From Triglochin maritima (Eukaryota > Streptophyta > Magnoliopsida > Alismatales > Juncaginaceae), in contig OY821788.1 of the NCBI GenBank assembly GCA_963682175.1, positions 12,666,001-12,730,000 of the forward strand: DNA of 64,000 bases, read 5' to 3'. Under the pieces are notes generated by a model, which made no database searches, had not been told where the DNA came from, and saw only the letters and a list, made by a program, of their open reading frames with translations. The position numbers were made by a program, and so were the translations under genes. Positions 23,165-35,100 of the stretch are shown in pieces; the first letter of the stretch is position 1, and every line of letters begins with the position of its first letter.

Positions 23165-25170
23165 AGTTATCGGGTTACCGTGGAGGAAGAGGAAAATCCA
23201 TACCCTTACGCGTTGTACATGCTTACGAAGAGGATTTAGTACCTCGTCATCCACATAGACGGAGTGTATCTTCTTCAGTTAGGAGGTAGAGGGATAGTTT
23301 ACGTCGTCGTCAGACACATGATGATTCCTTCGACGATGAGGAGGTTTCAGATGACGTGGAGAGTGACGATGGGGGTCGATATGAGTTCGAGTTGGAGCGG
23401 CAGGGGGAGGAGTAGCATGGGGAGCATGGAAGAAGATGTGGGCTAGAGGAGTAGTACGGTAGAGTGGGTAATTCGGAAGGGTAGAGGTGGTAGGTTTGTG
23501 ACCGGTGATTCGAGTTCGTGCATTGCAGATGCCCAAGCTCAGAAGAAGAGGTGTGAGGACGATTCTTGGATCGTGACTGTTGTGATGCCCGGTGATCCTT
23601 TAGCTGGCAGTGTCATTCCTAGTTTCGGGGGCCACATCGCCAGACGCATTTGGGAGGGCGAGGATCGGAAGATTTGAAGTACCATAATCGGCACAGAGCC
23701 TGTACTACATTGCAGGGTTGGCGTTCAGTTTTGAGTGATGATATCATGGGGTCCAATATTGATAGCGGATTGGGTCACTTTCCTTACAACATGTTCTCTT
23801 GCCTTGACATGTCATTGATATCTGCGTTTGTGGAGCGGTGGCAGCCTGACACCAACTCTTTCCACCTGCCTTTCGGAGAGATGACGATCATGTTGCATGA
23901 CGTGTTCCAGATCCTTCGCATTCCTGTTGAGAGTCGTATGGTCGGTGCTCAGGGGTGACCGTTCCTGGTCTTGGGAGGGATAGCCCCTTTTGGAGTGGCA
24001 GTGGTGTTAGCATCGACGTTGTTGACGACTTTTGCAGACCTCCACGGGCCGAGGATATGCAGTTGACTGCCTACCTGTTCTTACTGCTCGGATGCATCTT
24101 GTTTGTCGACAAGAGTGGTTTCAAGATAAGATCATGCGACATATTGGAGGCTAGGGATCCAGATACCATTGATCAGTACTCATGGGGGTCAGCGACCTTG
24201 GCATACCTGTATCGCCAGTTAGGGATAGCTAACTTTGCTGATTGTTCTGGTATTGCGGGTTGTCTTACGCTGCTGTAGGCTTGGATATATGAGTATTTTC
24301 CTCCTCTCCGCCCGCATTGGGAGTAGAAAATCATTGAGTCGGGTTATCCTCGTTCGCATATGTGGGCTGTCCGGAGCGAGGATAAGAGCGAGGGGCGACT
24401 CTATTCCATTCGTAGAAGGCTAGATCAGATGACTGCATCGCAGGTATAAAACTCTATACCATTCACGTTTATTTAATTTCAATTATTATTATTATTAACG
24501 TGTCAACGTTTAGGTGGAGTGGTTGTCATATGGTCCTGAGCCTGCTACGTTTGTGTCGAGGACTTTATTGATGAGCGTTATTCGTTATCGGGATATCATG
24601 GAGTCTTATTTGCCTGATCGCGTCTTGCGTCAGTTAGGATACGTTCAGGTGATCCCAGTTGACATCCCGATGCCAGAGCAAGCAGTGCGGTCTGCGATTG
24701 CGGCGACGTACAACGTCAGGTACAACGTTTCTATGGCGAAATCGATTCGGATGACATTTCTGAGAGGAGGACAACTGCACCTTGGTGATCTCACACGTAG
24801 CCGTGACCCCTCCACTTGTCATGAAGATTATTTGGATTGGTTCGGTAGGTACTCACATCCATCTCTCGTGCGCGGTACTGCCCTGAGACTTGAGAGACCA
24901 CTGGATAAGACATGTGGCGATGCGGTAAGTTTGTTTAAATTATTTTTTATTTGTAATGTATATTTTATTTTTATTGTTAATGTACACTAATTTTGATGTT
25001 ATATACAGTGGATGAGTAGGGAGATACGGCTTGCGCCGCCGTTCTTGGATTATAGGGACCAGATGCCGAACGAGGAGACGAGATCTGCATGTGTAGATTG
25101 GGATGACTTCATACAGGCGTGGAACAGTCAGTTGGGCATTTCCGACCACGATTCGGAGGATGAGTTGTAG
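23165..25170 (+). pseudogene. Plant mobile domain (PMD) protein, MAIN-like, degenerate
   Basis: Three coding blocks are joined by good splice sites (GT at 24444, AG before 24514; GT at 24925, AG before 25009) and end at TAG 25168-25170. The PMD core (formerly aminotransferase-like, shared by MAIN/MAIL proteins) is visible as LISAFVERWQPDTNSFHLPF, then GEMTIMLHDVFQILRIPV, a hydrophobic LTAYLFLLLGCILFVDKSG, and YSWGSATLAYLYRQLG. The last exon is acidic (DHDSEDEL). Upstream 23165-23600 is an acidic/arginine-rich region with many stops. Frame shifts near 23680 and 23950 and stops in LL*AWIYE and WE*KII show it is not functional here. PMD genes occur both as host genes and inside Mutator and gypsy elements. 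The convergent MULE transposase 230 bp away favours a transposon-borne copy. Confidence 0.8.
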
Positions 25171-25399
25171 TCAGCTTGTACGTTATTTACTTTATTATCC
25201 GTTGAACTCTTATTATTTGTATTTGTTTATTTGTTGTACTCTTATTATTTATTTCTGATGAACATATATTCTCCCTATTTGCTATATGTGATGCACTTTA
25301 AATTTGAAATCTGATAAAAAAGCAACACGATAAAAAAGCAACGCGAACATATTACACATTAAAAGCACAGTAATTTAACCAATACATTACAAATTACAA
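25171..25399. other. Spacer between convergent PMD and MULE genes
   Basis: AT-rich, no coding potential. It presumably holds the 3' ends of both transcripts. No polyadenylation element can be singled out. Confidence 0.4.
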
Positions 25400-28090
25400 T
25401 CAAAATCTACGACGTAACTGGTCCCAATATGCTCTCCTACTTTCATACTCCACCTCCCACCCAAGAACACTCTCGTCTTACATTTGAAACCACAAGGTAG
25501 CTATAGTAGGTATTGGGAATCCCTTAGCTAATTCTAAGCGAATGTAATGTCTGTAACTCCCTAAATGAGCAATGATGAACTCTCTGCATGGCTCCGTCAT
25601 GGTAGGCAGACTCTCCCAAGGTAACACTGTAATACATGAGTACAATGAACCATATGTTCCAAGTGAAAAACACATAACTACACACTTGTAAAAATTGGCA
25701 ATCAGGAACAAGTTGCACCAAAATTCCATATAGTGATCCTCGCCACAAGGTCCTCTGCCCCAATCAATTCGCTGACGAGCCTGTACCACACTGTCATAAT
25801 AGATGTGCTCATAAATGGGATGCGCCCCTATCTCATTAGAAATCCCACGACGGACGTAAAACCAATTGTCTTGACCACCATGGAAAATATCGGCAACACA
25901 TCGAAATCCACAGTTGCCATCACCATGTACATCATTCTACCTCTCCAGAAATGATAAGATGATTCCTAAAAGTCTATCAACATATGTGAGGTTATCGACG
26001 TCAATCCGTCTGGATACTACATGATGAAAAAATAGTAAAGTTATATATAATAACTAGAATAAAATGTTTACTGAAAAAAAACAACGAAGTAATAATAATA
26101 ACAACAAACATGTCGTCATACCAGATCTTGTACTCATGTTTACGGATGATCGAGACGAACTAGAAGATCGACCACGACCCCTGCTCCGACTACTAGAAGA
26201 TCAACCACGACCTCCCTCAGCATACTCAAAGGCACTCGGGTCCCGACGTGTCGACTTTCCCCTTGGTCGACCTCGTACCTTAGTATTTTGCGGGCTCTAG
26301 ATAGTTAGACTGATCGGGGTGTAACTGCGCGTATAAAATACGAGAGGCACTACAAATTACTACAAGGTCGCTCCCCGAAATCTCATCAACGAGGTTTCGA
26401 AAATGCTCGACGTCTTGTGATGACTGGTCCACAAACTCTAACATGTCGACTCCTTCTCCAATGACAAGTGTTTTACAGAATGGATGAATCTGCTCTAAAT
26501 AAATTCTTTTGCCTGACTCAATACAACTGCGGATGGTACATGCACAAGGAATCTCATGTGATGTCAGAAAAGCACACCCACAGTAATATTCAACTTGATT
26601 GTTTAAGCCTTGCATTCTCTTCAACTCATCACTCAATAACGATAAGCAATGATGCGAAATTCGACCATTTATATGTTGATATAAAAGCATTTCTATAGTT
26701 AGTCAAATTTCGACGTCTCGACTCTTCAAAAAGTTTCGAATATTCGTCAACTGCATTTCAATAGCCGCGTTCACACGGTCGAAAATAGTGTCCAGAGCTG
26801 CACTCGATGAAGTAATTCACTCTTGCAGAGCCGAATGAGCACTTTCGACCCTACACTCCGTAGTGTTGCCGAAATGAAGGACTTTGTTCGTCCAATTCAA
26901 TACAAACTTTTCTTATGCACTAACCACGTGACGTCCAGATACTCCGTGATAGCCGGCCAAGACATATACGAATCTTTCAGAGTACGCACAACTTTATTAT
27001 AATCGGGTTCTGAAGTTGAAAGCATGATTTTACTCTACTTTCCACGCTTCAAAGTCTCTGCCAACTACTTGTTATTACCGAATGCGTGCTATGCGTAGTT
27101 GTATACGTCTTTGTTGATATGTCAGTCGCAAAGTAAATGAGCAGAGTCAGAAAAAACCTCTCTCACTGGTCACATAAGCCCTAACTCCCGGTCCATTATT
27201 ATTGCAGTCGGGCTGACAATACTCAATAACATATCTCGCAACTTCTCCAACACACATCGGTAACTAGACTCGATCTCATCCTTCATAATCGCATAGCCGA
27301 CAATGAAGTTCATGTTTGTTGGTGTCACCCCAACCATCTCGAACAAGGCATCTTGTACTTGTTCGTTTTGTACGTCGAATTCATACATATTACGAAATGG
27401 TATGTGCGCAACAACTTAACTGTCGTCGAATGTGCCAAAAATGCGTGAGTGACGACATTAATTTCTTCATCCGCCATAATCCAATGCAAGTATTGATACT
27501 GCACCGCCTAATGCAGAAACTGTTAAGCGGGATTCCTGTCTTCAGATTTCATCCTCCACATGTACTATCTACAATTATAAATGTGTTTCTGAATCGGTTT
27601 ATCCTCTAGGAATTTCTCCTTTACCGCCAACAAGATGTTACGTGGTTTCGCATGTGGCTCAGTCATATCACGAACAATTTTCTTGGCCCCAGGACTAAGA
27701 CCGCCAATCTGTCAGTGACCCTCCGGATAAACTGCAAGTCTGTGGTTGTGTTGACCATGAGTACTATTAGAAACTACGACACATCCATCACGCTCCCGTC
27801 GCTCGACCACCTTTATAAAAAAACGACAACCGCAACCATTTCTTTTTGTGTTCTTCCGTACTGCAATATCCATATCCCGAGAACTCATTTCATTTCTGTG
27901 ATCGCATCCCAGATAACAATCCATCTGATTATCTGCTTGTGGTTTATAAGATGATATTACCAAAAAAAATCCGACTCCGATGACAACTTGCTTCGCCCAT
28001 ATATTCGCGTCATCGATTGTTGGAAATATTTGTGGACTTACAAAAAACTCACTGTAATCTACTCCAGCACCACCGAAATCTTGCAACGGA
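25400..28090 (-). pseudogene. Mutator-like transposase with C-terminal OTU domain, degenerate
   Basis: Domains in order. A FAR1/WRKY-GCM1-like N-terminal zinc-binding block comes first (DANIWAKQVVIGVGFF, CGCRFFIKV, STHGQHNHRLAVYPEGH; 27712-28086). An AKPRNILLAVKEKF linker follows. The MULE DDE core comes next: MNSTYKTNKYKMP with Asn where the first catalytic Asp is expected, GVTPTNMNFIVGYA, IIMDRELGLM with the second Asp. A SWIM zinc finger (CGCAFLTSHEIPCACTI; 26280-26690) and a basic tail RGRPRGKSTRRDPSAF follow. After an intron-like gap (about 26017-26121) lies an OTU cysteine-protease domain with DVHGDGNCGFRCVADI (catalytic Cys), GQDNWFYVRR and SYRHYIRLEL (catalytic His), ending at TGA 25400. 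Many stops and frame shifts make it inactive. The transposase would cut and paste its element. The OTU part would cleave ubiquitin or a related conjugate; its target is unknown. Confidence 0.85.
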
Positions 28091-28139
28091 ACATGAAATA
28101 TTTTTTAATAACACAACATTTTAAAAAATAAAATAAAAT

Positions 28140-28230
28140 TAGGCGTATGGGTACGACGCCCACCCCATGGGGGGCGGGGCAATCTGAGCGCCCACCTCAT
28201 GGGGAGGCGTCCTAGACAGACGCCGGGGGT
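28140..28230. repeat. GC-rich palindromic repeats upstream of the MULE transposase
   Basis: Two copies of a GCGCCCACC(C/T)CATGGGG-type unit, each centred on CCCCATGGGG or CTCATGGGG, lie in an otherwise AT-rich region. They sit directly upstream of the transposase start, where a terminal repeat or promoter would lie. No partner on the PMD side was found. Confidence 0.45.
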
Positions 28231-29171
28231 GATTTTTTTTCTGGGCTTACTTCACCGAATTTAGACGCTTCACCAGACATTTCCGTGGTGTTGGTACTGG
28301 TAGAGTGAGAAAAGCTGAGACAGAAGTTTTAGTTTAAGAGACGTGACGAAATGAGTATTAAATAGATTGTAAATGGTAATTGAGACGGACGATTTAAGTA
28401 AAAATCAGACGACGAATAATAATTCCCTATGATTATTGTGTTATTAAAATTTGTATGAATGTGTATATATATGTGGTAAGAAAATAAACGTTGGCTACAT
28501 AGCCGTTGTACATGCGATAAATGTTTGCTTGATTTTTTTCCTTGTGAGAGCATTTGATTGCAGGAGGTTGACAAAGCTGGAGATACGATTGGGCGATGAT
28601 GGATCCTGAGCCCAATGTTGTTTTCAACAGAATAGCATTGGAAGTCAAGATTTTGTTGAGTCAGTTCATTGTCACCGTGAAGACATATAATGACTCGTTT
28701 CACATCGAAGAACGTAGTTGTTGGTACTGATGCAAATGTTAGGCTACCGGCCTCCAACAGACCTGATCAAGTGCACACCTTCTGTTCAAATCCTTTCAGA
28801 TTTGCTTTGCGACATCTCTATTTAAGTTTCATGACCAAAACAATCCAAGCATGCATGCAAAATCCATATGATTTGTAGTCCTCACGGAAAAAAAACAGTA
28901 TTTCATGCTTTTGAATTTTATGAGACCACCAAAATACCTATCTTGTCACAAGAGATTGCGGATTGGAGTAACAAACATCTGAGAGTTTCCTATAATGGTA
29001 AATGACATGCAATGCTGCCATTTGAGTAGTACATAATGAAAATAAACTCGGACTGCTGGAACATAAATACAGCAAAAGTATTGTAGGGCTACATCGGCTA
29101 TTGTAATAAACCACATTAACGGGAAAAAAAGAAGAAATTTCACAATATATGATGTACCCAACTGTGGTCTA
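28231..29171. other. 3' flank of CLC-c; no recognised gene
   Basis: Holds a 142-residue minus-strand open frame at 28329-28757 (beginning MEAGSLTFASVPTTTFF) that I do not recognise. Its C-terminal half looks like untranslated AT-rich sequence. The proximal part, 28900-29171, is probably the CLC-c 3' untranslated region. Confidence 0.4.
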
Positions 29172-32100
29172 CTATTTGTGGCGATCGAGATGGGGGAAGA
29201 GTCCATGGATATGCTCAGGCATGAAATCATGCCGTGTTAAAATCCCGACAATAGGCGGCCTCTGCAAACATAAGAAAGCCATGAATTTTCATGCCACAAC
29301 TCAGAATAATGAAACAGGGATCTAGCCATCTAGGTCCTGGTTTAGCACAAACAGAGCTCAACATAAAAAATTTAGAGACATGATGAGAAGTTACGAAGCT
29401 TATTATCAAAATGATGCTAATGAAACTCATTTGGTGACCACAACACAAGTGTTCAATTACTAACTCCTCGTCTCACTTTGAAGGAGTGCTTGGGATGTTT
29501 TCCATTTACTGTTGATGTTAATGTTTTACGAGATGCTGCAAAATGTGCCTTATGGAAACTACTATATAATACTAAAACCATTTCTTTATTTCATCCGGAG
29601 TTAAGATTGAAAACAAATGATGTAACATACGAAGGAAATGGCACATACGTCAAAAGAAAGCACCATTATGGTTCTATTTTCTGGAGTCAATTTGGAAAAG
29701 TCAATGGAAAAGATAACAAGGACCAACAAAGTGAAACTCGGAGACACTGCAGCCCATTTAACGTATTGGCAAAATCAGTAAACAATCACAAGAAAAATGA
29801 ATCATCTATCAAGCTTCTTGATAATTCCGGAATGGGAAAAAAATGACCACTTGTTAGTAAAAGATGCAAGATAATGTAGCTGCATAGAGTTATTTTACAT
29901 ATCTTAAATTGAAACATAACTAAGTTCCATGTCCAAAGGACATTGAGGATATGTACCACTTGTACAGTCCAACTGTAAGAGATGGGATACTCTTAACAGA
30001 TTAATCCACATGAATGAGATAAAATTGACATAAAAAGGCAAAAAAGCATACTGATTCCTCAGAAACATGTGATGATTCTAGCATGTTTGAATATTTAAGT
30101 GTCTAAAATAATGATGCTTGGGTAATGAAAAATGGAAGGAAACTCTTACCCCAGGAGTCTTTGGCACGACACACAAGTGCCTCAATCCAAGCTCCCGAAG
30201 TAGCATTGCAGCCTTCGCTAGTGACATTGTCTCCACCACCGTGTAAGGTGATGTGTTTGTTATTGGGTGAAGATCTACATACATATCCATTTCCTCCTCA
30301 GTGATTTCAACATCTTGCACTCTCAAACCCTTTCCTGATCCTGCCTTGGCAAAATCAGAAGCAAGGAACCTTCTGAAGAGCTCAGATGCCCCAGTTACCC
30401 TTTCTTTGGTGAACTTCTTTCCGTTCAGTAATACTAGCAAATGAGACCTTAAGACAAGTCCACACAACTCCGGTGCATCTGAGAAAGGAGGCTCATCCAC
30501 GACCGGGAAGCCATTATGCCCTGTAATTCTCAAGGCATGCATTATGTTCCCCACTCTCTCTACTCCAGTGAACGTGACCAGTGGTCCTGACACTACATCC
30601 CCAGCAACTAAATTCCTCATATAAGGTTCAGCATGAGCCTCCATATAGGGAAGACCCTTCATCTTCACAATCTGATCATAGACACCCTTATTAAAGCTAT
30701 CAGCTACAGTCTTTGATATCAAAAGAACTAGCATAACCAATGGGAGCATTAGCAGATCATTGGTAAGTTCAAGAAGTATCACGCAAACTGAGACGGTCAT
30801 TCTCATTGTTCCCCCAAGAAAGGATGCAGCCCCTAGAAGGGCAAAAAGGCCAGGATCAAGATCAGTTATTGGGCCCAAGAGCGTCCCAACGATACGACCA
30901 TAAGAGGCACCAGCTAATATGACAGGTATAAAGAGACCAGAAGGTACAGCAATGCCATAGGTTACAAGTCCAAGGCAGAAAACTGCTATAAAGAAGATAA
31001 GGAGTGTTGAGATATAGAACTCATTGTCAGTTCCACCACTGAAGAGGTTGCGAATGGCATCGTCATTGGTGTTAAGGAAGAGGGAGGCGAGGTCATTGTA
31101 ATGGCCTGGTGGGCAATGAAATTTCTTGAAGTTCCCTGACCTTCCAATTGTTGGGCAGTCATCTTTTAGATTCGCGGGACAGGGAGTGCAACTTACGAGC
31201 CAAGGCAGCCCAAAAGAGCAGCATGATGTGAGAATAGAGATGCAAACAGTGAGTAGGATTTTGGATGGAGCACCTTTCCTGTTGCAAGAAGATAAAATGG
31301 TATTAAAGAAATAATCAAACAACAATACAGAATAAGCAATGAAATGCAAACATTTACATAGAGAAACACGAAGTAAAAGTTTAATTAACATTGAATCATC
31401 TAGTGCTACAAATACTAGAGAAGCCACAAATAAGCATTGACAATATGCTTTGTAAATAAAATTACTACGCTCTAGAAGCGTAATTAGACCTGATGTTTTG
31501 CACAAACAAGCAGACCTCCGAACAATTTCAGGTGAGATAATTAATGCGAGTCCCTCCAAATTCATATAAGTAACATGTGTTTCAAGTTAGATTTGACCTA
31601 ACCAAGTGGCAAGGTAAGTGAAATTAGCCGCTACTACATGTTAGCAGTCCCAGAATCATCATGAACCTAATTAATATATAATTAAATAAATATGCAATCT
31701 AATATAGATAGCAAGGTGTCCTTCCATCATGCACAATTCCAGGGTGCTAAATGCCTAAATGTTAGAGAGAGAACAAAGTGATAAAAAATAAGACAACACA
31801 TCAAGCCTTTTAAACATTTTAGGATGTAAATTTCTTGAGCAAACAATATAAGAATGGAATTTTTGACTTTCTTTACTAACTAACTAAATGCTGCAAAAAA
31901 AAACTAGAAGAAAGATGACATACTCATTTATGATGCTATATGCACGTAAGATCCGGTCCAGCAAAAAATTATAGAGGCCTCCGAAAACACCACCAATAAC
32001 TCCAAGAACAATGACGGCTATTAAATCAGGTGTGGTATATGTAGCAACAGTTTCACTGACATCAAACATTATAAGCCCTCCTTCACCAAAGAGTCCGCAA

Positions 32101-35100
32101 TTTCCTTTACTACAGTATCCTATGAAACCTCTTAAAACAACAGCAACTACAGCAGTCGTGAAAAATGTCCGCCACAAAAGAGCACTTCGCCACCTGGATA
32201 TCCCAAAGAAATTGATTCATCAAAACCATATCATGATCATAATCACGAGTCTGAAAGAAATATTTTTTAGGATTAATAGAGAAATTGTGTAATCCAAATC
32301 TAAATCAGGCTTCAGAAGGAACAAAATTGCTATAGTAGGTTCATAAAGAAGGAAGATAATTTTCTTAGGAATAACTGTAAGGCTTAAGAAATTTGCAAAT
32401 TCACATAACTGCATGAAAAGAATTAAATCAGGAAAATATTAATCTCAGGTATAAAGGCTAAAGTTCAAAGAACCTAGCACAAATGACAAATATCAGATAG
32501 TTACGATGACTACTTGAACTACAAGTTTTTCATTAAATAATTTGCAATGTGATACCTTCCAGTATGAAGCAGGGAAACAAGTTCTGACATGAGTGTGCTA
32601 GGAATTGAGAATGCACAACAGTGGGTAGAAAAAAGTCTAAAAGATAATTAAATCGGACAAACTAATACGTGCTACTCAATGATACACATGAAACATAAAT
32701 AGTTTATGGGAAACAGTTATAAAAGGCATGATCATCTGCGAATGCAGCAAGACAAACAGGCCAGAGCCAAAAAAGAATGTATTTAATTTACAGTTGCAAG
32801 TTTCCAGTCATCATTTGAAACATCAGAAACTGAAGGCATAGGTGTAGAAGAAAAGTTTATACCAAGAAGCAGCTTCTTCAAGAGCAAAAAGAACTCCACC
32901 AACTGGAGCCCGAAAGGCAGCTGCCACTCCTGCTGCAGCCCCACAAGTGATCAAGTCCCTTCTATCTCTATCGTTCTTGAAGAACCTAAGCCATTTCCAT
33001 GTTAGATGGTACTTGCGAGATCCACCTTGTCCAAGCAGATTGGCAATACAAGCTCCTGTGTGCACCATTGGGCCCTCTTTACCCAGCACAAATCCAGCAG
33101 ATACACCACCAATAGAACCAAAAATCTGCAACAAACATCAAACAGAAGTCATGCTCCTCTCACAAGTGCTAGAGACTATGTTTCTAAAATCTGTTAAAAA
33201 AAGCAAATTTTATATTACAATTTAAACTAGGAAATTTTTTCAAAATAATAAGTTAAAAAAAGAAAATTGGAAAAATATGCACTTTGAAAACTTAATTGGC
33301 AAAGTATGCACATTAAAAACGACACCACAGGTGTCGTTTTCATTAACTAAAAACGGCATTGTATATGTCGTTTTTACACTTAATAAAAACGGTATCACTG
33401 ATGTCGTTTTACTTTGGCAAAATTTTTCTTGGTTTCGAGATGTCGTTTTTAGCTAAGACATGTTGAACTACCAACGGGTCGGTCGGGGGTCTCACTCCCC
33501 AGTGAGCGAGCGACGTTCCACCTCGCCGGTGAGGTGGCGGGGGTGGCAAGGGGGCAAAACTTTTGCAAGTGATGAAGATTCAAAAATTTCCAGATCGAAC
33601 AATTTCAAGATCCAAAAAATTTCCAGGAGGCATTGCCCCCTTGCCACCCCCGCCACCTCACCGGCGAGGTGGAACGCCGCTCGCCCACTGGTGAGCGAAA
33701 CCCCCGACTGACATTTTGCTAGTTCAACATGTCTTAGCTAAAAACGACATCTCGAAACCAAGAAATATTTTGCCCAGGTAAAAACGGCATCAGTGATACC
33801 GTTTTTATTAAGTGTAAAAACGACATCTACAGTGTCGTTTTTAGTTAATGAAAACGACACATGTGGTGCCGTTTTTAAGGTGCATACTTTGCCAATTAAG
33901 TTTTCAAAGTGCATATTTTTCCAATTTTCTTTTTTTAACTTATTATTTTGAAAAAAATTCCAATGAATTATATGTTCAATTATTTCATTATTTTTCATTA
34001 CACTGAATAATTTTATATAGACCTAAACTCAGTAAAAGTTTCCTCACATTAGTATGATTATAAATTTCTTTTGAAAAATCATAGACCTTTCTTTCTTTCT
34101 TGTGTCTTCGAAAAATATATCGAAAGTGAAAAATCGGTTTAACTGAAAGTTTAATGTAGATTACAATCTTGATCTAAAAACCTACTAAAATAATTACAAT
34201 CAGAATCCAAATATAAGACTATTTCAGTTAAGTCACTAACCATAAGTTGAGAAATATGCAAGTGAAGGATGACATTCAGTTTGGGCCCATAACTTTCATG
34301 CAGATAAAGAAGTTTCTATATACAAAAACTAGTGACTCGTGAGCATAAACTGAATACGGTAGTCAACAACGAGCTACTGAATTGGAATGCAACTACCATG
34401 ACAAAAAGATGTTGCATGGATGATCATAAGATTCACAACCTTACATTAACCATATATTACTTTTAGGAAAACATGGGACATCCATCTATCAATTCCATTC
34501 AAAGAGTGACACTCAGAAAGAAAGCTTATGGCAGAAGAAAAAGAGAAAGGCTATTGACTGACAATGTAAGTTCTCTAAGTTAATTCAAAAATTTATAACA
34601 TATATATGCAAATTTCATTAAATAAAACTCACCTTCACAAAGAGAGTACTAGGAGCTAATATAGAATGAGCATCAACTCCATTAAGATATGCTTTTACTT
34701 CAGGTATTCCAGAACCAGCTGCTGCAGGTGCAACATAAGCACAGAGAGTTGCAGCCAAGGCTGCTAAAATCAAATTGCAACCAGCATAAGATAGGAATGC
34801 CGCATAGAAACTGCACTGGAAATATGATCATATGATAGTTACATCACATGATTGTAAACAAAAGAATGCTAACACTTACAAAGGAATAGCTAAGTAAAAT
34901 ATCTAAGCATACCTTACTACTAAAATTTGAATTATTAGTGCAAGGCAATAGACAGACAGCAATTTTTGTGGCATACTATCAAAGAAAATTCTCTCTTTTC
35001 ACAAACAAATGGTTTGTTTGGCTTCATTGACATTAGAATTTATGCTTTTATTGAGAGAAATGCATCATATTTCATGTAAAGATTTATAAATAATTTACCC

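Noticed and set aside
30078..31565. A single 495-codon chloride-channel gene starting MNLEGLALI
   Set aside because: The first 95 residues are intron sequence; the exon starts at 31278 after a clear acceptor and ends at the donor 30150.
33460..33711. 83-residue open frame in CLC-c intron 3
   Set aside because: Lies in the GC-rich inner arms of the MITE.
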